The notes under the pieces are model-generated. The model had not been told where the DNA came from. It did not search any database and was given only the letters and a program-made list of their open reading frames with translations. Positions 23,034 through 36,212 of a DNA stretch of 64,000 nt are shown one piece after another. The stretch covers positions 186,001-250,000 of the forward strand of contig JAGTXK010000219.1 in NCBI GenBank assembly GCA_019096195.1, written 5' to 3'. A program made the translations under genes and the position numbers. Position 1 is the first letter of the stretch. Each line of letters starts with the position of its first letter. This DNA comes from Boletus sp. NGJ (Eukaryota > Basidiomycota > Agaricomycetes > Boletales > Boletaceae).

Positions 23034-24728
23034 ATGTTTTTACCCAATCCCGGAGGCCGACTCCCGGTCGGAGCGACAACTTTTAAATTGGCTGTTCCAC
23101 GTCGTCTCGTCAGCAATGTCAAGGTCCGCTCGGGAACGTCTGATTTGAAACATGCTCTCATGCTCCAGGAAGTTGCCTTCACCGCTTATTACCCCGCTGA
23201 TGTTCCGCTGAAGAACGCTCCGACTGGTCTTGGCTGGTTACTTCGGTTCGCCGGAAGTCCCTGGTTTGCCTGGTGGTACTGAGTAATAATTCTACATCCA
23301 GTCCGTTGTCAGCCTCATTGCAGGGCTATAGCAACTATTCCGGTGACTTGCCAAAGTCTAGTGCCTTGTGTTCAACTTTGCTAATCACCCAACAGGCGCA
23401 TCCGTGTGGCTATTATGGCCGTTCGTATATCTCTTTGGCGCCCTACTCAAGGTTTGTCATTATTCTTCGTGTCTCTTACATACCTGACCAAGCTATCTGT
23501 AGATACCTGTCCATCCTGAAACGCCACTCCTCAACCCCTACAATGTCACCCCAACTGAATCGTCCGGGTCTTCTCCTTGGCCACTTGTCATCTTCTCACA
23601 TGGGCTGGGAGGCAGTAGAACCGCGTACAGGTAGCCGTACATTTCCTCCAAGGATTCCCGTTGTTCACTGTAGCACAGCCAACTCTGCACACGGCTTGCA
23701 TCTTCTGGGCGTATAGTACTTGCCATGGAACACCGGGATGGATCGGCGCACGCTGCTATTCCTTCGTCCTCCGATCCAATACCATACATCAAGGAGACTA
23801 GTCTAGTGTAAGCCTAAGATGTTCCAACATTTGCAATGTCCTTGACGATGTTCAATTTTAAGCTGGCCACCTGACTACCCTGCCGAAGAATGTAATATGC
23901 AATCTTTTCGAGGTGAACAGCTCGACTTTAGAAGAAGGGAAATATACCACGCGCTCCGAGCAATTCGGAGTTTAGTTCGCGACGGTCGCGAAAATGCTCG
24001 ATATTCTCTGGAAACCACAGGAGATACCTCCATCGATTGGTCAAGATGGTCCGGAATCGGATCGGAGAAGCCAATTGAATGCGAAGAGAATGTAGTACTC
24101 GCTGGACATTCGTTTGGAGGAGCCACTGTTGTATGTATCAAGGTCATTTGTTTCGTCCGCGGGAAAAGGTTTTGACTGAACAGGACAGTTATCAATACTC
24201 TCTAACGCACCCCCGGGGAATGAGCCTCCGATACCCGTTGAGAAAGCCCTGATACTCGATCCCTGGCTTGAACCATTACCCTCTCCAGGTCCATCACCTC
24301 ACCATAGGTTCAACGAGGAACGTCTCCCCAGCATATTAGTCATAAACTCGGAAAAGTTCACGCTTTGGAAAGATCACTTTGAGCGTTTGAAGGAAGTTGG
24401 AAAGTCTTGGACGGAGGGCCAGTGGGAGATATTGACGATTGGTGCGTTCTAGTTTCGTCAACGACAGTTGAAGGTCTGATACCTGAAAGTTCGATGCGAA
24501 CACATCTCTTTCTCGGACTTCTGGGTTTTACCGCTCATATCCAGTAAGGCAGCGCGATTAATTTTAGACAAGATAGTACATCTCTCCTTGGCATTTCTGG
24601 ATGGTGATGGGAGTGGGACGACTAGTTCGTCGGCGAAGAAGATGGAGATTAGGGTGATTGGCCAACGAGCTGACGGTCGACCGAAGCGACAGATAGTGGG
24701 GAATTTGTGTGATGTTATCTTCCACTAA
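23034..24728 (+). CDS. Platelet-activating-factor acetylhydrolase-like serine esterase
   Basis: Alpha/beta-hydrolase of the PAF-AH II / plasma PAF-AH family, predicted to cleave short or oxidised acyl chains from phospholipids. The N-terminus MFLPNPGGRLPVGATTFKLA and LQEVAFTAYYPAD match the family entry strands. WPLVIFSHGLGGSRTAYR forms the oxyanion strand. The nucleophile elbow is LAGHSFGGATV, the acidic residue lies in ALILDPWLEP, and the catalytic His in CEHISFSDFW. The spacing of Ser, Asp and His fits the family. About six introns; the one before VRCEHISFSDF ends in ctgaaag. No signal peptide is obvious, so the enzyme is probably cytosolic. The coding sequence ends 99 bp before the glutaminyl-tRNA synthetase start. 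Confidence 0.87.
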
Positions 24729-24827
24729 CTTATAGTAGATGAGTCGCAATAGATTAGATAACAGCCATGGCTCGACAGACGAGTCAGCTTGCTTTGTTTC
24801 TCCAAATCATCACAGCGATTCCTTATC

Positions 24828-27643
24828 ATGCCTGCGCAAGCAGACCCTCCTGATGCCTCCATTTCTCTTTTCCAATCTATAGGGTTATCGAAGTCCAAGG
24901 CCGCTGAGGCAGCCAAGAGCGCGAAGAGCGCCACGATTCTGAGGAACCTCATCCTCTCGTACGACCTTGCCTCTGAATCGGATCTTCTCGGGGAAAAACG
25001 AGCCGTGCTGATTGCAGCGCTCGCTGTCCAACTCGCTAAAACCCCAAACGTCGACGATGCCAAGCAAGGTTATATCGTCAAAGCCATCCGTGAAGAGAAG
25101 CTCAAGTCGGTGGATCAAGTAAACGGTCCGTTGTTCTAGTTGTCATGCGTTTTCTCCAGCGATCGATGGTCATTGTGATTAGTTGCGACTAAATTTTTCG
25201 AGTCTCACTCGCTGCCGGTGAACGAGGCCGAGTTCAACGAGACGTGTGGCGTCGGTGGGTCTACAATCACCGTGCCAGTGGTCTGTAGGTCGTTCAACGA
25301 TTATACGATTAGGTTTCAGTATTACGCCGGTTCAGCTAGACGCCTTCGTCAACGAATACATTCAGTCAAGCTCCGTGTCCGGGTGGACCAGCCTCGGAGC
25401 CGTCATCAGCGGGGTGAAGAACATCCCTTCCCTGCGATGGGCAAATCCGCTTGAAATAAAAAACGCCGTCGAGCGCGTCTTTACACAGGTTTTTGGCGCG
25501 AAGGAGACTGCGAAACCCAAATCAAAGGTAGGCAACACTGGTTATTATTTTGTGCTGTGCCATTAACTCAGGACTCTCATCAGGAGTCGAAGAAGGAAAC
25601 CGACGTGCCGACGACTGGCGAAACATCGGGCAGTACTACGGTACAACTCTCTGACGCTGCGCAGAGGGCCAAATCTAGGAAGGTGGTATTCGAGGAAGGT
25701 TTCCTCGGTGCGCTCCACAAGCCAGGTGAAAACCCGCAAATTAAACCCGAGCTTCGCGATAAACACCTGGCCGTGACGGATGGCAAGGTTTATACACGAT
25801 TCCCCCCAGAACCGAATGGGTATTTGCACATAGGTCACTGCAAAGCTATCTTTGTGGATTTTGGTTATGCTGCATATCACGGCGGGAGATCCTACCTTCG
25901 CTTCGACGACACCAACCCCGAGAAGGAGGAAGCAAAATATTTCACGAGCATCATCGAAGTCGTTCGATGGCTTGGCTTCGAACCCTGGAAGATCACCTAT
26001 TCGAGCGACTATTTCGATCAATTGTATGAACTCGCCATCGAGTTAATTAAACGAGACAAGGCATATGTTTGTCATTGTTCTCGTGAGTGGTCACTGTCTG
26101 GATTTCGACTCTTACTCAAGCACCTTGCGCAGAGGAGCAGATGAAGGCCGATAGGGGTGAAAAGGTTGCTGCTCCCCGAGCATGTATCCACAGGGATAGG
26201 CCGATTGAAGAATCCCTTGCAGAGTTCCAGAAAATGAAGAGTGGCTTTTATCGTCCCAGAGAAGCGTTTTTGCGTATGAAGCAGGATCTAACCGATCCCA
26301 ATCCTAAGATGTGGGACCTGACGGCTTATCGGGTTTTGGACGCGTCACATCATCGTACGCACGACAAATGGAAAATATACCCAACATATGATTATACACA
26401 CTGTCTCGTTGACAGTTTCGAGAACATATCGTACGTCATCCATCTTGTTCTGCGTTGTCAAGAGTGAATTGAAACGGCATTTAGACATTCGCTGTGCACC
26501 ACCGAATTCGTGACTTCCCGCCAGTCATACGAATGGTTGTGCGACGCTCTCGAAGTGTACAAACCAAGGCAGTCCGAATTTGGGAGGTTGAATGTGACAG
26601 GAACGATAAATTCGAAACGTAAGATCCTACAGCTCGTCAACGCGGGATATGTTACCGGATGGGACGATCCAAGGCTTCACACTGTCATCGCGCTTCGCCG
26701 TCGAGGGGTTCCTCCTGAAGCGATCCTCTCTTTCGTGAGCACTCTCGGGGTTTCCACAGCCGAGTCAAACATCCAGATTGGCCGATTTGATCAGGCCATC
26801 AGGCAATTTCTGGAGGGAACAGCACCGCGACTACTGATGGTACTGCATCCCCTCAAAGTCACCATCGAGAACCTGCCTGAAGATTATGTCCTCATGGTAG
26901 AGAAACCACTACATCCCAAAGTTCCTGAGCTTGGGACCTCCACTATTCCATTCGCGCGTACTATCTATATCGATGCCGATGATTTCAGGCTGGAAGACTC
27001 CAAAGATTACTTCCGGCTCGCTCCAGGCAAGACTGTCGGTCTTTTCCAAGCGCCACATCCTATCACATGCACGTCGTACAAGACAAACTCTTCCACTGGC
27101 CAAGTTACAGAGCTTTTTTGCAGACTCGAAGACAGAGGGAATGCAAAACCGAAGACATATATCCAGTGGGTCGCAGAACATGCACCGTCCGGAAGTCCTG
27201 TCCGCGTGGACGAAACTCGGATTTTCTACCCCCTGTTCAAGAGTGACAACCCATTGGCTGCGGTGCCCGATTTCACAGCAGATATCAACCCGCATAGCAT
27301 GGACGTCGTGAAAGGCGCCATGGTTGAAGTTGGTTTCTGGCCATTGGCAAGGGAATCCGTGAGGAATGCACTCGCGGAGGCCAAGGCTCGTGCGGAGAAA
27401 TCAAAGGCCGACGGGGCTCAGCAGTTCTTTGATGCCGTGACTCCCATGGTCACTCCCGAACAACTGGTTGGCAAGGAGTGCATTCGCTTCCAGGGCCTAC
27501 GTGTTGCATACTTCTCCGTGGACTCGGATTCCCGCTTGTCGACGCTCGATGACCCATCAAGTCCCCACGGTATGAACCAGGGGGATGTCTTGGTTCTCAA
27601 CAGGATAGTCAGCTTGAAAGAGGACGCGGGAAAAGGAGCGTAA
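24828..27643 (+). CDS. GLN4: Glutaminyl-tRNA synthetase, cytosolic
   Basis: Class I aminoacyl-tRNA synthetase charging tRNA-Gln. The protein begins with the eukaryote-specific N-terminal domain ([20 protein letters not shown], then ATILRNLI). Next come the catalytic domain with [17 protein letters not shown] (HIGH motif) and [10 protein letters not shown], the GlnRS-typical [20 protein letters not shown], and a KMSKS-like loop within [20 protein letters not shown]. The beta-barrel anticodon-binding domains follow ([20 protein letters not shown]) and the protein ends KEDAGKGA. Four or more introns; the ATG at 24828 gives the expected N-terminus. The coding sequence is convergent with CFT2 (58 bp between stops). 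Confidence 0.97.
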
Positions 27644-27701
27644 TGGTGATTTTGGTCAAACTCGTTCATAGAATCAGCTAGTAGGGTATCATTATGCGAT
27701 G

Positions 27702-30700
27702 CTAGGCAGCTACAAGCGCATGTAGCCCGTAGATCTCTTTTCGTACAGTATAATAGACGTTCGAGACGTTGCCCTCGAGTTCAACCTTTCCTCGTCCTGT
27801 CTTGCGAACCGCGACAGTTTCTTCGATGCTGTCTGTCTGTTGATTCCGTCTAACTCCGGCACCACAGATAAGAACACCTTCGCCAATTAGTTCCGCTGGT
27901 ATTCCGATGGATGCAAGTCTGGCCTTGAGAGCTGTTAGTTTAAGCTCCCCGATCATTGTCGAACGCGGGAGCGGTCGTGCTAGCCTCGATCCAAGGACCC
28001 GATTACGAGGGGCGTCAGTCCTGACATGCGCATCAGCCGGTACTGAAACTCCCGATGGCTCGAGAATTGGTATAGTGGAACTGAGGTGGTTCACCACGCG
28101 TCCTGTTACGTAACCGACTTCATTGTCCTCGAACTACCGATGGCAGCAGGTGAGTATGGATATCATCCCAGAGCAACAAGACATGTTACGCACCCGCGAC
28201 ATCTTGAGCGTGTTCAATAACTCATCGCTTAGTGAGATCGAGAAGCTGTTGGTCTGTTGCCCAATTTGTACACTCTCATCCGTTTCGGGGGCATAGATGT
28301 CTTTAGTCATCGCGCGGATCTGCCCACAGCTTTCAATGAGTGCCCTCGCTGCGTCCACGGAGGCGTGCACTAAAATCTACAGGGGTGTTTGATCCAATCT
28401 CTGCTGTTGGCAACATTTTACGTACCATTTTGCGAGGGTTTACTTGAGGGACTATAGTTTTGACGGCACGGCCATCATTGAGACCCTCCATATCAATGAA
28501 AAGGAGACGGCAAGCTAGTTGAATTTCGATCTCGGACGTCACAAACTTTGAAGGAGGTTCTTGAACCACAGTCTGTAGAGCACGTCGGTCGATCAGGTCA
28601 GCACGCTGAAAATGAGAATAATATGACCTTTGCTTCCTCTTCCGCCTGTTTCCGTTTCGCCTCTTTGATTTCATCGGACTCTGCCTCCTGCTCAAAAACC
28701 TTACCTCGACGTAACCACATTCCAACGTCAACGGTTTCGCCGTATTCGTCGACTTTCCGCTTCTTTTCGACATAAGGGAACATGCGGAATCGTTGTGCAT
28801 GATTGCCTGTGCTCTTAAAGAATGATGTGGCCTTGGAGACGTTGCCCTTGAGAAAAATATCGAACGATAACAATGTTTTGGTAAGTCCGTCGTCCATATC
28901 AAGTCCCCAGTCGGTGTTGTCCTCGATCTTCTCCGCTTTCCGTCTACGTGTGGAAGTCGGCACCGCAGAATCGCCGTCGGTCGTATCCATCGGATCCTCA
29001 TTCAACGCACGCTCGACTTCGTCCTCCTCGTCAGAGTCGGATTCCTCGTCAGATTCGTCTTCGTCAGCCTCGAGCATGCGTTGATTGCGGATGATGGCAG
29101 CCTCTTGGGCCGCCTCTTTTTCTTTCGTTGCGCGTTCTCTGACGAGGTAGGCCTCCAGTTCAGCACCATGAAGAGGGACTTTTGAATTCATCTGAGAGAG
29201 CTTGAGCGTCTAATGTTCGACTGAGAAAGATTGAAGGTACCCTTAGGTGAAGAGATCCGTCCATCATGACATTGCTCCCTATCTTGCCCTTGTCCCAGGT
29301 GTCATCGCCTCTCTGAGAGTTGTTCCATCGATCAAAAAGCATGCGAGCGAGGGTCCCCTCTTCTCCTCTGTTCGTGAGGAGTATGACATTGTCAGGAACC
29401 GCTGCAAAGTCAGCAAACAATGATCTGGAAGGTCCGTGCGAGAGAGATGCTGGGACAGCAAGAATGAGTTTTGGTTCTTTTGAGGAGTATTTCTGTACGA
29501 GTGCCTGTGGATTCAAGAAGAACTCGAGATACCTAAACGGAAGGTGAGTACGAAACAAGGAGGAGAAAGATGCCCGCACTTGAACCGTAGCGCGAACGCG
29601 CCTAATGCTTCGTCATCTGCTTCATCATCCGCTCGTCGTCGTTTAGATCCCGTTTTACCGGAGCCATCGACGCCGACGTCTTCTTTGCTAACAGTACCAC
29701 CTACCCATTCCATCATGCTTCGGACAAATGTCAGCATTTCGCGTCCGTTGCGAGACAAGAGGCAGATGGGGTAGCGGAAGTCTGCATATTTCCAGTGCTG
29801 GTCGAGTAGCACGAGTAACTCGAGTAACCGAGGACCAGCGTCACAGGGCAACAGAAGAGAGCACCTGGATGAGAGGGTAGCACCAATGGCATCTATAAGA
29901 GAGGCTGAGCTACTCGGAGGTGGAGGAGGTCAAGACCGAGGCGCACCGATCATGGCCGCATCACGGTCTTTTCTTCGACTTGTTGTGACGGTTGCGCGAT
30001 CTGCGTCAGTTATGAAGAGATCGGGTCGAGCAAGTGGCTCGAAGATACCGCCTGCAGACGGGCGAAAGAGGACTGTGCCATCGAGATGGCGCTCTCTCAT
30101 GTGGTTCATATTGACCGCATAGACGATTGTACCAGCTGATGGAGAACGAATCTTCCATATCGTACCACCAAGGGTGTGTCCGGCAGAAAAGGGTGTGATA
30201 GTGATACCTTGACATTTACCTGTGCAGGATGTTGACCGGCGCGTTTACAAGTATGGGAATAAGTACATGCGAAGAGACTAACCCTGGAGGTGTGTGGGTT
30301 GGGAATATCTGAGCGTGTTGACGGCATCATAGGCCTCGTGGACCTGGTGCACGGTGGCGATGTACTTGTGGGAAGCGGAATCGCGGGAGGTGGATGGCTG
30401 CGGGTCGGACTCCTCCTTGGGGATGTCCTGTTCGTCGCGGGTCCCCTCGATGTCTTCGAGGGTGACGATGCGTGCCATGGCCTGGACGGGGATGGTCGTG
30501 TATGCGGGTGCCTTGAGGCCCCAGCGGGCGTAGGCGTAGGCGTAAAGGCCTGCGTGTGCGAGATCGCCATGGGAGAGGAGGACGAGGTCGACGGAGGAGG
30601 CGCACTCTCGGAGGGCAGCGCAGTAGGAGTTTTTGGGGAGAGGAGTGTTCTGGGGACCAGTCGGGAGAGCCGCAGTCGAGGAGGATGCGGACGTCGTCGA

Positions 30701-30773
30701 GATAGAGAAGATAGGCGAGCGGGACGGGGCTCTGAGCGGCGACGGCACCTGCGAGTGGCCTGAACGTGATCAT
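27702..30773 (-). CDS. CFT2: Cleavage and polyadenylation factor subunit CPSF100/Cft2
   Basis: Catalytically inactive metallo-beta-lactamase/beta-CASP partner of the CPSF73 endonuclease in mRNA 3'-end formation. The start MITFRPLAGA and LAYLLYLDDVRILLDCGSPD are diagnostic. The metal-binding motif is degenerate: VLLSHGDLAHAGLYAYAY has one His replaced relative to HxHxDH, as in other CPSF100 proteins. The beta-CASP part includes LLVLLDQHWKYADFRYPICL, KLILAVPASLSHGPSRSLFA and NVILLTNRGEEGTLARML. A highly acidic insertion (DEDESDEESDSDEEDEVE) is followed by TDWGLDMDDGLTKTLLSFDI and QRFRMFPYVEKKRKVDEYGE. The C-terminal domain ends YTVRKEIYGLHALVAA. Several introns. Divergent from the first alpha-tubulin (185 bp between starts). 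Confidence 0.95.
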
Positions 30774-30958
30774 TTCACTCTTCGTACTTTTGGCAGCTGC
30801 ACGTCCATTGACATAAACTAGCCGATGCGTGGGAATGATTAGATAACCGCCACAGACCTTTTTAACCCTCGGCCCATCAGTCCCTCCATCCTCGTCTCTC
30901 TCCAATAGGTGCACCTCACGCGTCTTTTCGCGTCCTTATTCTTTTCCCCTCTCAAATC

Positions 30959-32647
30959 ATGCGTGAAGTCATCTCTGTTCACGTCGGCCAGGCCGGTGTC
31001 CAGATTGGAAACGCCTGTTGTACGTCGTTTCTTGCACCCCATCTACACGCGTCGTACACGTATCTGCACTTAATCGCTCCTCATTTCTCCTCACAGGGGA
31101 ACTCTACACCGTCGAACATGGTCTAAGCGTAATTTCATCCCTCCGCTCTTTTATCTGTTTCCCGCTGATCCGAACACACCTAGCCCGATGGTCGCCTTGT
31201 CGAAGGTTCCCCATCCGCCAATGACGATGGCTTCAGCACGTTCTTCTCCGAGACCTCATCCGGAAAACACGTTCCTCGGTCGCTCTACATCGATCTGGAG
31301 CCCAACGTGATCGACGAGGTCCGGACTGGCACCTACAGAAGTCTCTTCCACCCCGAGACTCTGGTAACCGGTAAAGAAGATGCTGCAAGCAATTGTGTGT
31401 CGTCCACCTTCTCTCTATCCTATTTGGTCTCATACCTTCTGTTCAAGATGCTCGCGGTCACTACACGATTGGCAAGGAGCAGATTGACAATGTCATGGAC
31501 AAAGTTCGTCGCCTCGCTGACAACTGTGGTGGTCTGCAGGGCTTCTTCGTTTTCCACTCGTTTGGTGGCGGTACTGGATCCGGCTTTGGTGCTTTGATTC
31601 TCGAGCGTCTTTCCACCGATTATGGCAAAAAGTCAAAGTTGGAGTTCAGTGTGTACCCTGCTCCTACGATGGCAAACTCCGTCGTTGAGCCTTACAACTC
31701 CGTCTTGACGACCCACACGACCCTGGAGCACTCTGACTGTTCGTTCATGGTCAGTGGGTATATTACGTATATCTGTCCAGCATACTTATCTACATCCGAT
31801 AAAATTAGGTTGACAATGAGGCCATTTACGATATCTGCAAGCGGAATCTCAACATCACGTCCCCTAGCTTTACCAACTTGAATCGCTTGATCGCTCAGGT
31901 TGTCTCATCAATCACTGCCTCTTTGCGTTTCGATGGTTCCCTCAATGTCGATCTCAACGAATTCCAGACCAACCTGGTTCCGTAAGTTGTTGTGGCGTGC
32001 TCCATCAGGGTGCTTCAGCTTAGCGTACCATAGTTTCCCTCGCATTCATTTCCCGTTGGCCACCTTTGCTCCCATCATCTCTGCAGAGAAGGCCCACCAC
32101 GAGCAAAATTCGGTTGCGGATATGACTTTTTCGTGTTTCGAGACTGGCAACCAGATGGTCAAGTGCGATCCCCGTGAGGGCAAATATAGTACGTCAACTT
32201 GTGCCTCGTGATAGTCGTTTATCTAATCGATTACCAGTGGCCTGCGCATTGCTCTACCGTGGTGATGTCGTTCCCAAGGACGTCAACGCGGCTGTCAGCA
32301 TCATCAAAACCCGCCGAACCATTCAATTTGTGGATTGGTGCCCAACTGGCTTCAAGCTCGGTATCTGCAACGAGCCACCCGCTCACATCCCTGGTGGTGA
32401 CCTCGCCAAGGTGTCGCGTAGCATGTGCATGCTGTCGAACACGACAGCTATCTCGTCGGCATGGAGCCGTCTCGACCACAAATTTGATCTCCTCTACTCT
32501 AAGCGTGCTTTTGTCCACTGGTATGTTGGTGAGGGTATGGAGGAGGGCGAGTTTTCGGAAGCGCGCGAGGACCTCGCCGCACTTGAAAAGGATTACGAGG
32601 AGGTTGGGATAGACTCTGCTGATGTGGAGGAGGGTGGAGAGTATTAG
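30959..32647 (+). CDS. TUB1: Alpha-tubulin, copy 1
   Basis: Alpha subunit of the microtubule dimer. The sequence runs from [19 protein letters not shown] through the GTP-binding [20 protein letters not shown]. It includes the alpha-type catalytic Glu in [13 protein letters not shown] and ends EEGGEY with a C-terminal tyrosine. Insertions and sequence are alpha, not beta. The luminal loop ([19 protein letters not shown]) has no lysine equivalent to Lys40. Six introns are joined; the first splits the W of NACW after TGTT. A second alpha-tubulin follows in the same orientation after 282 bp, with related but clearly diverged sequence (for example [11 protein letters not shown] here and [11 protein letters not shown] there). 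Confidence 0.98.
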
Positions 32648-32929
32648 TTGTACGACCTTTTCGTTACGTCTACCTTTTTGCATGAATTTTTCCGGTTTTC
32701 TGTACGAAGCTAGTCGATCCTATAATTTGTTCCGCCACGGTTTATGAATTTTACGAGTACGTTTATTGGAATGCGTTGTACATGCACGACGACGGAATTC
32801 TTGTTCCGGTTCCGAGGAAATCAAAGCCGACGATATTTCCAAAACGAGCATGATTTCAACAAAATTTGCTCGACAGATAATTCCACTGCTTGTTCTTTAC
32901 CCCCACAACCGGCCGTTTAGCTCTCCACC

Positions 32930-34807
<1,878 letters not shown>

Positions 34808-34977
34808 GTCATTCGCTCCCTTGTTATCTCAATTCTACTTTCCCGCCGATATATTACATTGCATTGGCGTTTTGGATAAGATACTGCCTTATCAGCTATT
34901 GGCTTACAGTAACGGGGACTTATCGTCCTCCGAAAATATATTTCTAGGATTCTATCCATCTTTTGGCCCACCGCTCT

Positions 34978-36083
34978 CTACATATCCTGATTCAAGGTGA
35001 TGATTATCTCCACACCAAGACCATTGTCAGCGAGCACCATTGAAACACTGTCGCAACGTCAGTACTCGAATAATAGGCTCAAATGGTATTTACCTCGACA
35101 AATTCTGTGCTAGGTAAAAGTAACCATCGGGTGCACTCCCGGAGGCCTCTAACATCTGCTCCCTTGAATGGGTAGTCAGCAGACCAATTACCCTCGACCC
35201 GGCGGTCAAGCCGCTGACAACACCGGCAGGTGCATCCTCTACAACAAGGCCTCGTTGTGAAATACGATTGTGCCCTAGCTCAAAAAAATGGAGTTACTTA
35301 CAATCGGTAGCTCTGACGCCACATCTAGCAGCCCCCTCTAGGTATGGATCTGGGCTTAGACGGGCAGAGTCGTTATACATATCGGCGAGCAAGGAATGGG
35401 GTATTACTGTGGTTTCCCATTGTGGACGTCGTCGGCTGTTACAAAATCATCAGGAGCGTCTATGTTTGCTGCGTTCAAGGCAGCAGAAGCATAGACTCTA
35501 GTGGCAGACGTGCAGATCGTCCACCGTTGGTTCGGTTTACTCTTGGCCGGCGACAGCTATACATAGTAAAAAGTAAGTGACTCGTTCAAAGAGCAGCATA
35601 AGGAGGAGATATCTCGCATTGTCGAGAATTGAGCGTACGCCAGGGAGCATCTTGATGCCGTGCTCTGCAGACTCGATGATAGCTCGCTCGAACTGGTCTG
35701 CTTCATCCTAAGAGAGCAGCAACGATCAGCAAGACGCGAATACAGGCGAAGTGGGAGCCAAGAGACCTTGAGCAGTTCTGGATCAGTGATACCGCACCAC
35801 TTTGCAAGATTATCTTTGGTCCTGACGCCGTGCGAGCCTGCCGAAGGAGGTATTTGGATGGTGGTGTGGTTAGATTGAGAGGTGGGATCAGTTACTGTGA
35901 AGGATCGTCTTTACGTCGAGCCCGGGGTATTTCTTTGCAAAGGTAGCCCAAGCACCGATGACGCCGGTGGTCGAATCGACCAGCGTGCCATCCATATCGA
36001 ATAGTCTGGCTCTAAGCCATGGCAAATGGTGGGGTAAAAACAGAGACTCACACCGCGGCCACCTGGAACTTTACCTCGGGCAT
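34978..36083 (-). CDS. HAD-superfamily phosphatase (glycerol-3-phosphatase / 2-deoxyglucose-6-phosphatase type)
   Basis: Predicted small-molecule phosphatase of the GPP/DOG group. The first exon and its junction read MPEVKFQVAAVLFDMDGTLV, which holds HAD motif I (DMDGT). Motif II is in RWTICTSATRVYASAALN, the motif III lysine in GKPHPDPYLEGAARC, and motif IV is LVVEDAPAGVVSG. The cap region includes SHGVRTKDNLAKWCGI and FERAIIESAEHGIKMLPGV. The protein ends VLADNGLGVEIIITLNQDM at 34978. Seven introns are needed. One (35557-35617) appears to start with GC rather than GT. The precise substrate (glycerol-3-phosphate, deoxyglucose-6-phosphate or another sugar phosphate) cannot be told from sequence. 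Divergent from SEC15 with 129 bp between starts. Confidence 0.88.
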
Positions 36084-36212
36084 CGTACTGATCGATGGAA
36101 GGGAAGACTCGGATGCGGACGGCGCGGTGGTCTAATCGGACAGTGTTTGGATCTAAGGCCGTTGCCAAACAACCGCCACCGTCAATCCCAAAATGGACTG
36201 TGGTACATATCA

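Noticed and set aside
30290-30763. Gly/Val/Asp-rich + strand open frame
   Set aside because: It is the complement of the first exons of CFT2, which encode clear CPSF100 motifs on the minus strand.
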